This document shows positions 1 to 13,000 of a stretch of 64,000 bases of DNA, piece by piece. The DNA lies in the NCBI GenBank assembly GCA_033725935.1, contig MU867064.1, positions 806,001-870,000 on the forward strand, given 5' to 3'. This DNA comes from Cladorrhinum sp. PSN259 (taxonomy: Eukaryota; Ascomycota; Sordariomycetes; Sordariales; Podosporaceae). The notes under the pieces were generated by a model, which made no database searches, was not told the DNA's origin, and saw only the letters and a program-made list of their open reading frames with translations. Made by a program: the position numbers and the translations under genes. Every line of letters starts with the position of its first letter. The first letter of the stretch is position 1.

Positions 1-528
1 GAGGAGGTTAGATGTTTTACACTACTTGCTATGACGCACCTCTGCATCTCTCTGCCCCTTCCGCCCATAAGCAAGCTTCGAACTCCCCTCACCTAACCAC
101 ACTTCCATCTAACTTGCTCTGCTTTTCCACGCTCACAAGGATATAAATAGAGAAATGAAGCACGATATGATAGAATATTAAGACCAAACCCGGGTCGCCA
201 TGCAATGCTAGCAGTGCTGGTATAAAACTGAGAACCAAAAATGTGCATGTTGATGCGAATGTTTGTACAAAACGAGAGAACAAAAACGAGGATTTGAATA
301 TATGCACAAGTAGAAAAAAGAAAAAGAGAAAAACACCGGTGTTCTTTTGATGCGCCGGAAACATGCGATAACTGAGCAGAGCCGAGTAATCGGGGGTATA
401 TAGCGAGAGGCATTGGCCATTCATGAAAGTCGTGAGAACAGTCATGACCAAAGGAGTGGACGTCTGCGAGACAAGTAACGCCAAACTAGGAGGCGGAGAA
501 ATGAACGAATACTTTGACTGCCCGTTCT
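1..528. other. gene-free stretch downstream of the kelch protein gene
   Basis: This stretch holds the 3' flank of the minus-strand kelch gene. Its open frames are hydrophobic, Phe/Leu-rich and of biased composition. I see no convincing gene. Confidence 0.6.
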
Positions 529-2862
529 TTAGCTTGGGCCAAGGTTGAGCCAGCTCATATCATCGCGGACGGGAGACGGCTGTTTACGCAAAGGCGCCGG
601 GTATTCGGAAGCTGGCGTGACCTTGGAGTTTTGAGGAACCGGAGGGGCAAGAGCTGTCGAGTAGATATTTGTAGTGTATGAGACTTGAGATCTGTCGCTG
701 CCCCATTGTGATCTATCGCTACCCCAGGGCTTGTTAGATGATGTCGGGTCCCATGCCTCGTGGACCGACTCCGGGATCCCGCTGGAGTAGAAGGAGCCCT
801 CGCTCACGGCACTCACGGCACTGACAGGTCGATTCGCCGTTTCGATCTGGGCGCTCATCCCCTGGTTGAATTTATTTTCGCCGGGATACACGGCAACAGT
901 TGGACTGCCCGAGTTCACACGGCTGAATGACAGGCGTGGTTCATTTATCTGGAGCCGAGGAACTGTGACGCTGTCCTGGGTCATTCGGTGATGCTGATCG
1001 CTGTAGTTGGAACTACGTTCCGAGTGAAGGGTAGTCCGTTGAGAGTTGTTCTGGGCGTTGGCATTGCTGTTTCCGCTACCGAACCCGAGGAAGTTCAGGG
1101 CAGAGCCGCCCGACCAGTACCGGTTCCAGCCAGAACTACGCCGAGTCTCACTATCTGGCTGATTGGCGCCTGGGTTCAGGTTCCTTGGCCGCGGCTCTGT
1201 TGTTCCAGCCGCGAATGCGACACCCTTTTCGTCTCTCGATGAAGGAGCTTGCTGAGTAGCATCTGAAACTATGGGCTTGCTAATTGTGCTCTTAAATGCC
1301 TTGAAGACGCTGTCGCCCGAATCGCGCCTGCTACCGCTGCTCGACATTCGGCCGAGCGCCGGGAGCTTAGGCTTACTCTCACGGCCCATTAGGATTGCGA
1401 GGGATGAAAAGGAGCTCTTCGAGTCTTGGTGCTGGTGTCCACGGAATCCTCCTGCCGCACCTGGGCCGTAAGGTAACGTATCCCTACTGTAGCCAACGCC
1501 ATCCTTTTCGGTAGAAGAAGCACCGCTTGCCCTCCTTACATGTCCGGCCTCAGTGTGTGCTTGTTGCCTCCGCCGCTTGCGCATGCAGAAGTATAGAAGG
1601 CCCAATATAAGCGCAAGACCAAACACAGATCCTAAAACAGCGCCCAGAATGGTGTTGACTCCTGGTCCCGAGTGGCTGCTTCCGGCTATTTCCGCGGCAG
1701 TTCCACTTGGGGTCTCGGTAGCTGCAACAACAACATCGGTGGTGGTCGCTGCGGCTGTGCTGGATGTCGGAAGTGTGGTTGACGTTGAGGTAGCAGTTGA
1801 AGTTTCCGAGGTGGACGTGGATGATGTGTCAACAGACAAGATTTTTACTGGAGCAAGCATGGCAGTCGCATTGAGCCAGGTGTTTTCCTTCGCATCGAAG
1901 AGGGATATAACGTTTTGATCATTTCCGCCTGCAAGAACAATCATGCCATCTTCTCCCTGGGCAATAGCATAGTTGGTTCGTGTTGTGGTCGGAGCCAATG
2001 TGGCATTGTATGCAGGCCAGTTCTGCAAGTTCAATGGCTCAGACTGTCTCTTTTCGTTCTTGCCGACGCCGCGCTGTCCTCTCGAAGCTCGCTTCCGAAT
2101 TGGCGCCGCATTCGGGGCCGGCTGCCCGGGGCCTGTGAAGAGAACTGTCCGTTGTACCACATTTGGCGACTGTGTTGTATCGAAGGTTAAAAGATTCTTT
2201 GACCCGTCGTCGCCCGTCAACAGCACAGCCTGAACTGCAGATGTGTCCTTGGAAAGTGGGCTGGCAAGTGTCGCGCCCGAATCTTTCCATTCAGTTTCCC
2301 TGTTGAACAAATATACCCCCGTATTGGAAGCGCTTCCTCCGAGCATGACAGCCTCACTAGGTGACCAACGCAGAAGAATCGGCTTGACTGCCGGTGGTGC
2401 CCAGGAGGGATAGGAGATAACGGAGTGCGGTGCCGAAGCTCCAACAGTGAAGGTTTGCGACGACGGTTCCTGGCTGTCACCTTGAGATCCAGCGTAGACG
2501 AGTATTGAATCCGAACTTTCGAGGTAGACGGCGCTGTGTCCCACTCGGTTTTTGATATCCCAGGTATCCAAGGTCACAGACTCCCACCTGCCTACCGAGA
2601 AGGTGTACTTTTGCACGCCCCGGTATTCTTCCTTGCCTCCTTTTCCTCCGACAACGAAAAAGGCAGCGGTCTCGGGGTTTCCTGTAGCTGACAATACACA
2701 AACACCCCCAGTGATCTTCTCGCCTTGAGGAAGCGTCTTCCATTTTGCTCCCGCCTCCAACTCCAATGACTGAAAAGCGTCGGCCGAGTATGTAAAAAGT
2801 GTGTTCCCAAAAATGACTGAACAGACGTTGTTCAACGCCGTTTCCGGCTGTGGCAATGCCAT
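529..2862 (-). CDS. kelch-type beta-propeller single-pass membrane protein
   Basis: This is an intronless 777-residue protein starting at the ATG at 2862. The first ~350 residues show kelch/galactose-oxidase-like repeats, with blocks such as 'VVGGKGGKEEYRGVQKYTF' and 'VMLGGSASNTGVYLFNRE'. A Ser/Thr-rich stalk follows at about 345-390. One membrane helix lies near residues 402-425 and is followed at once by a basic stop-transfer CMRKRRRQQ. The last ~350 residues are a Ser-rich, low-complexity, presumably cytoplasmic tail. No clear N-terminal signal peptide is visible, so topology is uncertain. Fungal orthologues are often labelled 'pre-mRNA splicing factor CLF1', a name the sequence here does not support because no HAT repeats are seen. 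A role as a surface or endomembrane scaffold is inference. Confidence 0.85.
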   Translation of the reverse strand: MALPQPETALNNVCSVIFGNTLFTYSADAFQSLELEAGAKWKTLPQGEKITGGVCVLSATGNPETAAFFVVGGKGGKEEYRGVQKYTFSVGRWESVTLDTWDIKNRVGHSAVYLESSDSILVYAGSQGDSQEPSSQTFTVGASAPHSVISYPSWAPPAVKPILLRWSPSEAVMLGGSASNTGVYLFNRETEWKDSGATLASPLSKDTSAVQAVLLTGDDGSKNLLTFDTTQSPNVVQRTVLFTGPGQPAPNAAPIRKRASRGQRGVGKNEKRQSEPLNLQNWPAYNATLAPTTTRTNYAIAQGEDGMIVLAGGNDQNVISLFDAKENTWLNATAMLAPVKILSVDTSSTSTSETSTATSTSTTLPTSSTAAATTTDVVVAATETPSGTAAEIAGSSHSGPGVNTILGAVLGSVFGLALILGLLYFCMRKRRRQQAHTEAGHVRRASGASSTEKDGVGYSRDTLPYGPGAAGGFRGHQHQDSKSSFSSLAILMGRESKPKLPALGRMSSSGSRRDSGDSVFKAFKSTISKPIVSDATQQAPSSRDEKGVAFAAGTTEPRPRNLNPGANQPDSETRRSSGWNRYWSGGSALNFLGFGSGNSNANAQNNSQRTTLHSERSSNYSDQHHRMTQDSVTVPRLQINEPRLSFSRVNSGSPTVAVYPGENKFNQGMSAQIETANRPVSAVSAVSEGSFYSSGIPESVHEAWDPTSSNKPWGSDRSQWGSDRSQVSYTTNIYSTALAPPVPQNSKVTPASEYPAPLRKQPSPVRDDMSWLNLGPS

Positions 2863-5800
2863 CGCTGCTGTCCTTTTTTTTGTAGTAGATTTCTGATTTT
2901 GCGTGTTGCTCCGTCCCGTAATTAATTCCTCCGTCCAGGGGAGATGATCTTGAAGGAAGCTGTGTACGAATTAGAGCAGCATGTCGACGAGTCCCAAGTT
3001 CGCGTGCAGAGATGATCCCAAGGAGGAGCTTGTGCTCCCACAATGATAAAAAGAAAAGAAACTCGCCCCAAGGGCTTCAGAAGAGATAAGGTGAAAAGAG
3101 GCACGGAATTGTGACGGACTTCGCAGAACGCGCAAGAAGGGCAGTACTGGAAGCGCGAGGGTTCGGCCTCTGGTGGAAGAAGGGGAAAGGGATCGACGGA
3201 ACAGGTGTTTGGTTGTTTCGAGAGAACGGGCACACAGACGTGAGGTGAGAACGGCACCCGTCGATCGTGTAAAGTTGGAAGAAACAAACCCTCTCCTGTC
3301 CAAGAAGGGGGTTCGTGTCGCAGGATGTGAGAGGGGGGTAGGAAGTAAACCCTCTGTGTGCGAGTAAGCGTCTGACCGTCTCCTGGTGTCTGCCCCTTGG
3401 CACAGTATGCTGTGGTGTAAGTCCGGTCCTCAATGTCGTCGTCTAGGAAGCACCAACGACGCAAACCAGTTGTGTTAATTCTCAGAATTCGGTTTCCTGC
3501 CGAAGATGAGTGCTGCGCTCCCGGTCCTCGAGAACGAAGAGAAAGAGGGAGAGAGAGACACAACCGGGCAAAGACCGAGACATCGGGCGACCTGCCGAAC
3601 GCGCGAATCCACAATTCCACCGGCCGCACCACGACCACAAGAGGGTGACGAGGGGGTCGAGGGAGATGAACCAAACGTCCCAATAAAAATGGGTCGTGGT
3701 TGGACAAGGGGAATGAAGAGCCGGGGACGTGGGCGAATCAGAAACGCCAATGGGGCTAGCCAGATGTTCCTGTACGCTCATTTGTAGCTCGTTTATGCGA
3801 GTGACCTCAAACCCCATCCCACTGCAGTACAAGGGCGAGGTAGCGGGGCCGGTGAGGGAACCTCTAAGGGTCCGGGTCTGGAGGAGGCTTGGCTGCTGTG
3901 ACTCCCTTCACCTCACTCTTTGACCCCCTTTTTCACAGCGGGCACAAGCGCAAACAGAAATTGTGCAGTGTGATGCAAACAGCCCACCTCGGCAAAACGG
4001 CCATTTCGGTGGCTTTGCCCTGGCCTGGACCCTGGACGGAATATCCGTTGTCGGTTACAGCATCGAAGCAGAAGAAATAATGAAGGAACGACGGCGAGAA
4101 AAATGGGATGGGGCGATGAGTTCAGGCGAAATTCTCAATCGGACGGCCCCGAGTAACATGGAGAAGTCAGATCATGGCCCAGCACCTAATCACCTGCAGA
4201 CCGGCGAGACCATGCGCTGCCCACAGCCGACGCCCACACAGAACCTCCCGTCCGAATAGCATCACGGAATACCTGCTCTATGTGAGAAGCTGGGGAATGC
4301 GAGCCAGTGCCAAGTGAGCGTGTCGCTTTCGTCAGTCAGAAATGTTACTCTGACCGGGGAATTTATGAGGAAGAAACACTGCAACGCATTCCCAATGGCG
4401 GGGTGACATTGACGCAACGAAAAGGCACTGAGCACATCAAATCACACCCCTGCTCCACACCCAGCATGAAACACTAGCTTCTTCCCCAGGGCTCTTTACG
4501 CTAACCAAACGCGGAAAGTACCCCTTTCCCCATCCACCTGAGCCCCGCCCCTCCTCCGGGATGCAAAAGAACGTTCAGGGTTGTGGAAACACGCATGGCA
4601 AAGAAATAAGCCAAAAAGCACGGCTGATAACGAGAAGAACCCCACCTACGGCCCGCCGCTTTCTAACGAGAAAAATAGAGAGAGTTCGAGTTCGATAAAA
4701 CTTGCCTGGAACTTGTCTTTTGTGTGGAGAGGAACGCGTGATGATGTCAATCCAATATCCGTCTGCTCCACCCAGCCCGACTCCGTGGTTCTTATCCCCT
4801 TGACCTGGTTCTTGAGCTCCCGACCTCAAAGTGATGAAGGCCTTTTTGTATGACCGATCAGCATGGATGGTCAAGCCCCGGAGCGGCGATAATAATTGCT
4901 GCAAGTTGCGGGCACTGTGGGGGCGCAGCCTCTATATGAGGTGCCCCCTCGGGAGTGTCGGGGCAACAATATTGCTCTCTTCGTACAAACAAAATATCGT
5001 AAAGCTGACCCGCAATGCGTTGGCGGCACAAGACGCTTCAAGTTGAGACTTTCCCTGATCATGGCGGGCTTATTTTTCCGCCTGATGATATTCTGGAGAT
5101 ATTCCAAGGACTCAGCTCAGTTCCTCGCCAGAGCGATGTTTACAGTACGAATACCGCATAACTATTCAACTGTGCGATGTCCCCAAACTCGGGCTCTTTG
5201 CTACCTAGTCAAGAGTGAAGATATCGAGGTAGCCGCCCGATTGTCACTTCAGGCCACCCAAGAGCCAACTGCCAGATACATTAATACCTGTAGGCAGCGT
5301 GGCCGTGATAATGGTCGTAATGGTGGTGATAGCAAACAGACCGGCGGCACGGTGAGTAATTAGTAGACCTGCACTATCTAGATAGTGCGAAGGCAAGTGA
5401 GATCTTGAATACACTGCCGCCATTGCCTCTGCCACCGAGCCCCAAAGTGGTCATGACAGCAGCAATCTGGGCGCCACGGTGTACACCAATAAGGTATGCC
5501 ATCCATGTCATCCCACACAGGCGGATATGTCGATCTTGAATTACATGCCTAAAATATCTGTAAATCTGTAAATTATTAAGATTATCTATCAGAGCTGTGC
5601 CATACAACATAGTCTATTTGCAACACTCAAAAATCCTATAGTCCTTCTCAAAATGCATACTGCAATATCCAACGGCCACTGTTAAACTGAGAGACCAACA
5701 TACCTCTGTACTTTAATACATCTTCGGCACTTGCCGTCCCGTCACTACCTCCAACGATTCCAAAATGCAAGTCACATCTGCCACTCGACCTACCCCTCTT

Positions 5801-6973
5801 TCTGTCGGGCAATCCAAACTTTTTTACGCGCTGGAATGCACGAACCAATCGAAGCTGGTAAAGACATCACATATCTTCTCCCACCTCTCACAAAACACAT
5901 CACACTAATAAAATTTCACGATCACCCCCGCTCAGGACGGGAACTCGATGTACAACTGTTGCACGCAGTCTAAAATATGCAAGATTGGCTGCAGAGGTGA
6001 TGCGCGGCCGGCCGCTGCCAGCGACCACAAACTGACATGCTCCAAGCAGGCGCCACCGCATATCAACCAATCGATTCATCCAAAGCCGCGAGGCACAACC
6101 TCATACTATGGTACGCACACAGTTAAATGCAGGTACACACACGCACTTTTCACACTTCGCCTAGTGGCCTCTGCATAAGCGCCGGTTCCTCCCTCATTCA
6201 TGAACCACAAATGACTCCAATCCATACATGCATGCATATCTAACGGTGAAGACTCTACCAAGAGCTCTAAAACAACGCGCGCGGCATTCGTGATGAACAT
6301 ATAATTGCTTGTGACAACATTCACGGGCAGGTTGACCATCAAACAAACCATAATGGGAACAAGCTAAAAGAGCAAAAAAATAGTCATGAGACCTGGGAGC
6401 AGCACAAATCACGTCACGCACGCACACATCACCATGTCACTTAGAGGAAATAGTAAGATAGTATACATAGAGATGGCCGCCGAAGCGACAAGATCCAGTC
6501 TGGTTATTGCTTCCACCGCAGTTCAGCCGTCAGTCCATAATCACTATTGTTACATGTTTTTCCCCTTCCGAAAATGCTCTGTTCTTAATATGCCTCTGAA
6601 CTCCGGTAAAAAATAAATAAATAAAAAGTAAAGAAATAACAAGGCTCGCGTCGACAGTAACGCTGCTGGTATCATCGTAAAAAGCAGATCTAAAACCCAT
6701 CCTTATCTGCAAAGCCGCCTTCACTGAGACCATTTTTAAAGAAAATCAATCATCCACTCCAATTCCCCTTGCTATGCATATCCCCGTAGAATATCTTTTG
6801 AGAACCACAAAAGGGTCATTTATTGCAGTCCAACCCTATCCACCGCACATCGACTTCACCCATTCCTGCATCTATACGATGTGTGTAGTGCCAATCCTCC
6901 TTAACATTCCCTAGTATCCCGCAACTGGGTACATTCCCTAGTATCCCGCAATTGGGTACATTCCCGCTGCCTC
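2863..6973. other. 4.1-kb intergenic region
   Basis: The 2863-3850 part is the probable promoter and 5' leader of the kelch gene (purine/CT-biased, no coding-quality frame). The rest is 3' flank of MEX67 and unassigned sequence. Open frames up to 261 codons (2922-3707, minus) are Arg/Pro/Ser-biased and have no recognisable domain. I see no supported gene. Confidence 0.5.
6905..6965. repeat. 27-bp tandem repeat, 2.3 copies
   Basis: Two adjacent 27-bp units (6905-6931 and 6932-6958) differ at a single base (C/T). The first seven bases of a third unit follow. The array lies just past the MEX67 stop codon, in its probable 3' UTR. Confidence 0.9.
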
Positions 6974-8970
6974 CTAAGCAGCAGTAAAAGCGTTCGCTGG
7001 GAGGGCAGCCTTGGTCTCCTCAAATGACTTGAGAGCCATCTCCCAGTTCCAGTCGGCGGCGCCAGAGAGGCAAAGCTGCGAATACTCGGCCGTCATTCCC
7101 GTGATTCTCGAGAGCTCCTGGACCATCTGTGCCTTTGTCGCATTATCGACGCTAGCAGCCCCTGGCGAAATTTCGGCGGGGACAGGAATGGCAACCGGGA
7201 GAACAGCGGGAACAGCTGTAGGCGCAGCAACAGGTGCAGCAATTGGCGCAGCAGCATAACCGGCTGAGTGGGCCTTCCAGGCGTGAAGAGTGAGTTGGTC
7301 GCTGATGACCCGATATGGATGCGGAGCACCCGGCAGACTCGGACCAAGGATGAAGTTGCGCGAGAACTTGCGCGCGCCGAAAAGGTTTTGAGCGGTATCA
7401 GCCTCTTCAAACGAACCATGAACATTTATCATCAAGCCCATGGCATGATTAGAGGGGTTGTTCGGATCAGTGAGGCCTGTGAAGGTGTGGCAATCGACGA
7501 GCCAGGCGTCGCTCAAGGGTGGGTGACGAGTAGCCGGCAATTTCATCCAAACCTCCGCGATTTTGTCGATGCCAGTATACAGTCGCTCAGTCGTCTGACG
7601 GTTGCGAGGGCCTAGCTTCTGGATATTCCGCGAGTGGTGCGAGTATGTCTTCCAAGACTGATCGCGGCCAGAGTTCTCCAAGCAGGTCAAAGAGAAGGAG
7701 GTTTGGAAGTCGTAGAACTGTTGGGTCAAGGCAGCCCGGTCACGGTCGTACAAATCGAAGAAGGCTATGAGGAACGAGGTTGCCACGTTGTTGTCACCGT
7801 CCCGCAGATTTGATGGAAACTCGGGTATCGGCTGAGGGTTGGCAGCTTTGACGGCCTCGGCCGCCTCGGCAGGAGTGCGAACCTGCTGTCCGTCAAGGAT
7901 CTGAAGCGAGGGAAACCACTGAAGGATCTCGGTCACGTAGTTTGGCTGACTAGTCACCGCGTTGCCAGTCAAGTGGAGTTCCTGCAGGTGACGAAACTCG
8001 TTCTTCCATTTTGAGATCTTGGATAGATTCTCGAGCTTGTTGCTGGTGAGATCAAGACGAAGTAGGTGGGGTAGCGACCTGGCGAGAGAGAAAACTTGGT
8101 CGACATCTGTGATGTCATTGCGCGCAAGTGACACTGCCGGAATGGCCTCCCGCTTTTCCTCGGGGTCGGTGTATTGAGACCCAACCAGATGAACGAGAGC
8201 CTTGAAAGACTTCTGAGCCAGGGACTGGGAGTCGAAGGTACCTAGGTTGCCGAGAATAGGGTCAGTACCGAGCGCTGAGAGGTCAAGAACTTTCTGCCCA
8301 GCGTTGTATCGGCTCGCCAGAACGGATAGAAGCTTTGCTTTGGTGTCAGCAGCTTCTCGAGATACAATGCTAGCTGTTGTCGGCATGGGCTCCGTCGTCT
8401 CCTCGATCGTTAAAGGGGCGCCGGCATAAGTAAAGCCATTGAGTCGCAAGATTATCGGGGCATCCTCCTTCTTGACCTTGATCCAGACATAGTCGCCATC
8501 GATGATGCCCTGCTCGATTATGTTAGAACGCGGTCGGGGATAAATAGCCAGCGTTCGCTCGCTGCAAAAACTGTTGCACTTACTCTGCTAAGAACGATCG
8601 TCTTGTCCTTAGAGGTTTTGCGCTCAACGAAATCGAGAAGCGAACGAAGCCCTCCATCCTTGTTGCTGGCTGCCTTGCTGCTCTTGAGGCCGAGAATCTT
8701 GAGGGTTGTCTTGGGCTCGATATGCTCCCTGATGTTCTGAGCGAGTCGCGAAACCCGACCACCAGGCCTTGGACCCCTGCCGCGACCACGACCTGAAGGA
8801 CCAGTCGGCGTGACGCCGGCGGCCGGAGCTCCCATGGAGACGTCGCCATCACGATCGGTTCGGGGCGCATGACGGCGTTTCGAGATTCCACCTCCGCGAG
8901 CGGTGCTGGTAGAGCGGGTAGAAGGTCGGTTGGATGAAGCACCGCCTCGAGGACCGGTGGGCGGGGCCAT
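6974..8970 (-). CDS. mex67: mRNA export receptor Mex67 (NXF1/TAP family)
   Basis: Mex67 carries mRNPs through the nuclear pore, normally as a heterodimer with Mtr2. There are two exons, 8970-8584 and 8509-6974. The 74-bp intron has donor GTAAGT and branch TTCTAAC before GAGCAG. The product is 640 aa. The N-terminus (about 1-80) is Arg/Gly-rich with RG-type repeats, fitting RNA binding. A leucine-rich repeat block follows (LPHLLRLDLTSNKLENLSK, LQELHLTGN, FPSLQILDGQQV). An NTF2-like domain comes next (SFLIAFFDLYDRDRAALTQ onward), then an Ala/Pro linker. The C-terminal TAP-C/UBA-like domain (MVQELSRITGMTAEYSQLC...WNWEMAL) binds FG-nucleoporins in the family. The ATG at 8970 is the first in frame. 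The gene is divergent from MPH1. Confidence 0.95.
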
Positions 8971-10083
8971 TGTAGCGAGCTTCGTTGAATGGAAGATAGT
9001 GTGCGGAGGCAAGGTTTAGTAAGAGTAATGAGGGTAATGGTGACTTGCTTGCAGCTAGGTAGCTACAGCAAGCGAATTGGGCCGCGTTACTGACGATGCG
9101 CAGAAGTGAAGTTACTTTGCAGATACCTGGCGCAAACTGGTTGAAGGATTCAGAGTCCGGTGATGAAAGGAATGGTGCGAGCTGATTCTCTCCTGTTTTG
9201 GTGAAAGAAGATTGTGAGTATAGCCGAACTTGTCTTGCGGCTGGTAGGGCTTGCAGGTCGCTGGCGGAGATACCGGGCAGGTACCTCCTAAGGTGGGGTG
9301 GGTTGGTCGCGATACTGAACTTTGTCGATAAATCCAGGTGATCGCTGCGTCGGCCGAAACGCACCGCTGGAAGTAAGGAAAACGCTGAGGAGGTTCGCTT
9401 TTTTATTAATTGAAAAAAAACGAAAGTACAAATAAAGTCTAATGACAATAGAGAAAATCAACCAACCGCTTGCGGCCAGAATAAGCTCTGGGAGAAGGAG
9501 TCAGAGGTTTGGAGATGTCGAGGATGAAGGTTCAAGGTTGAAAGTTTCACTGCAGGCAACAGAACAAAGGCAGAACGGCGACCTTTGTTGGACCCACCCG
9601 CCCATGGCGGCCCCACTGCTTCGGGACCCGCTTTAGAATAAACCAATCACGCTTGCTGCCGAAGACCAGATTCCTTGGCGATCTTCGCAGATTTGGCGGC
9701 GCTCACGTGCTTTGGTGAAGTGCTCGCGTCTTCAATAGCAGCCAATTCTACCCAACAGGTCGCGCGTCACAACGACTCCCCGGCCCTTCCACCAACACAC
9801 TTTTCGTCCCATCCAAAGTCATCAGGCCTTTAAGCCTCAATACCATATTGCAGAGATTCTTATCATTCAAACATTCGACAAGCTTTGGTGACCTGCAAGT
9901 ACATTTCGAGGAAATGGAGGTCTAATCGTTTCGCTGCATTTCCTCCCATTCCTTGGACAGTTCGCATGTGGCCATCAAGGTTCCATTCATTCATGTTATC
10001 CTGCCTCTTCTACTGTCCTGCCATCGTTTTCAACACTCTCTTTTCCTTGCGACTTGGGGGGTAGGGCCACTAGACCCATAGAG
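8971..10083. promoter_or_regulatory. divergent promoter region MEX67 / MPH1
   Basis: The 1.1-kb spacer between two divergent genes must hold both promoters. A CCAAT box lies at 9643-9647 and a CACGTG E-box at 9704-9709, roughly midway. CT-rich tracts precede the MPH1 start. An open frame (8849-9448, minus) covering much of the MEX67 leader is judged non-coding. Confidence 0.6.
9704..9709. promoter_or_regulatory. CACGTG E-box in the MEX67/MPH1 spacer
   Basis: A perfect CACGTG palindrome, the core of bHLH (Pho4/Cbf1-type) sites. Its function here is not shown. Confidence 0.4.
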
Positions 10084-13000
10084 ATGGATGACGATGACAT
10101 TTTCGACGATATCCCGGACGAGGATATGTTCCTTGCACTTACTCAGGCCACCGAAGCTCAAGCTGTGAAATCATCAGAAAATCTCACAGGGAATAAAGTC
10201 CAACGGCCCCCACAACCACCTCCGCCACGAGGCCGGATCATTGGTGCGCCATTGGCGAGAACCCATGGCCTCAACATCAGAACTTCGAGTAAAACAGCAG
10301 ATGCTGGATTTGACGATCTTCTGTCAGATGCGTTCGACAGCTCTCCCGAGCCTGAAAGGCCCAATCGCGCTGCTCAAAGACCAGCACCCCCCAAACCCTC
10401 TGCCCCGCGCCAGAATTTTCGACAAACGACCCTCTGGGGAACCACATTGCATCAAGAGGCTCCACGTCCCTCACAATCATTGAATAGTAGGCCTTACCGC
10501 GCTGATCTGTCCCCTGAAGTTCCCACGCATCATGAGCTAAATCACGATGAGCTCCGTACCTGGGTGTACCCTTTGAACCTGGGAGCTATTCGCGATTATC
10601 AGTTCAGCATAGTAAAAAGTGGCCTCTTCAACAACACCCTGGTTGCCCTGCCCACTGGCTTGGGCAAGACATTCATCGCTGCTGCCATCATGCTCAACTA
10701 CTTCCGATGGACTAAACGCAGCAAGATCATTTTTGTGGCGCCAACCAAACCTCTCGCTTCTCAGCAAGTTCAAGCCTGTCTCAGTATCGCCGGTATCCCG
10801 CGGTCACAGGCTACATTGCTGACCGGAGAAACGCCCCCCGTTCTCCGCGAGGGAGAATGGGAAAACAAGAGGCTCTTCTTCATGACGCCACAGACTTTGA
10901 TGAATGACCTTTCAAAGGGATATGCAGATCCTAAATCCATCGTTCTTCTCGTCATCGATGAAGCTCATCGTGCGACTGGAGATTATGCATATGTCAAGGT
11001 CGTTGAGTTTGTCAGACGCTTTTCAAAAAGTTTCCGTGTTCTGGCATTAACTGCAACACCCGGGTCAAGCGTTGAGGGCGTACAGGATGTCATTGATAAT
11101 CTTGGCATATCCCACGTTGAGATCAGAACAGAGGAGTCATTGGACATTCGACAATACGTGCATTCGCGTAACATCCATACCATCACATTTGATCCTTCTG
11201 ATGAGATGAACGAGGTGCGAGACTTGTTCTCTAAGGCTCTCAAGCCTCTCGTCGACAAGCTAAGCGCCCAGAACATTTACGCCGCCAGAGACCCGATGAG
11301 CCTCACAGTTTATGGTCTTATGAAGAGCAAAACTGATTGGATGAATGGTCCTGGCAAGCATGCCAACCAGGGTCTCAAGTTTGCAATGTTCGCCGTGTTC
11401 TCCGTTCTGCAGAGCCTTGCACACTCGATCAAGCTCCTAAATTTTCATGGCATCAAGGCCTTTTACAGCAACATTGCGGCATTTCGAAGCACCGAGGAAG
11501 AAAAAAGCGGGCAGGGGTCGAAACTGAGGCGCCAAGTGCTGGAGAGCGAGGATTTCCAAAAGATGATGACCTTGATTGAGAAATGGCTCAAGATTGATGG
11601 ATTCAGTGGACATCCAAAGATGGACTACCTTTGCCAAACTCTCGTCAACCATTTCATCGATGCTGGCGAGAATTCCAACACTAGGGCAATCGTCTTCAGC
11701 GAATACCGGGACAGTGCCGAAGACATCGTCCGGCTCTTGAACAAACAACCTCTGATCAGCGCCACCGTGTTCGTAGGGCAGGCCGACTCAAAGAGAAGTG
11801 AGGGCATGAAACAGAAGCAGCAAATCGAGACCATCGAGAAGTTCAAGAACGGCCAGTACAACGTCCTTGTCGCCACCTCAATTGGTGAAGAAGGTCTCGA
11901 TATCGGTCAAGTTGATCTGATTGTCTGTTACGATGCATCATCGTCGCCAATTCGCATGCTGCAGCGAATGGGTCGCACTGGAAGGAAAAGAGCAGGAAAT
12001 ATCGTGCTCTTGCTGATGAAGGGCAAGGAGGAAGACAAATTCAACGAAGCAAAAGATAACTACCAGAAAATGCAGCAAATGATTTGTGACGGTGATAGGT
12101 TCGCATTTCGCCATGACCTGTCCACTAGAATTGTCCCACGAGATATCAAGCCCGAGGTGGACAAACGTATGGTCGAGATACCAATCGAAAACTCTCAGAA
12201 TACTTCGCTTCCTGAGCCCAAGAAAACAGCTGCCGGGTTAAGAAAAAAGCCGGCAAAGAAAAAATTCAACATGCCAGATGGGGTAGAAACGGGTTTCATC
12301 AAAGCATCTCTCTTTTGCAAACAAGTCATCCCACCCCGCGAACCTACTGAAATTGATTTTACTGCTGAGGTCCCGGAGCTTCAGAGGGTTGCTCTTAGTC
12401 AGTCGCAGGCAAGCGAGCTTCGGAAATTATACCAGACCTTACCGTCGCGTCGAGTTGGCCAAGAAGAAGTTGCAGATTCTGAACCCATCAATTTCGGGGC
12501 TCATCCAGAATTTCAAAGGACCCTTGGCCCTACCTTCAAACTGAAACATGGAAAGTATACCAAACGTTGTGTCAAGTTGTTCAAAATACTGGGAAAGTCA
12601 CAGGATTTTACGGAGCAATTCACAAAGCCGTATGGAGATGTTGATACATCACGATGGCAAGAGCTTCCCATTCGGCCATTCGCGGACGATGGCCAGGATG
12701 ATGAAGAGGATAAGGCGGTTGAGAAAGTAGGACGGACCAAGCGAACCGCATCAGGAAAGTCAAGGAGCAAGGGCGCAGGGGTAAAACGAAAAGTATCAGA
12801 GGTGTTGTCTGCTGCTAGCGAGGTGGAGGGTGAGGAAGGAAATGATGATGAGTCTAATGGTTCTGAACAAGATGCTCCTCGAGCTCGAGGTGGCAAAACC
12901 CGAAAGGAAACCGCCAAAAAGGGCTCAAAGGGCCGAAATCTTGAAGAAATCGGAGATGATTGTCTGCGGACAAGTGATATGGATGATACCGATGGCTCTG

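Noticed and set aside
89..484. 131-codon minus-strand frame
   Set aside because: Phe/Leu-rich, no domain, lies in the 3' flank of the kelch gene, with a competing overlapping frame.
2922..3707. 261-codon minus-strand frame
   Set aside because: Arg/Pro/Ser-biased, no domain; it overlaps the expected promoter/leader of the kelch gene.
8849..9448. 199-codon minus-strand frame
   Set aside because: It covers the MEX67 leader and overlaps exon 1 in another frame; no domain is visible.
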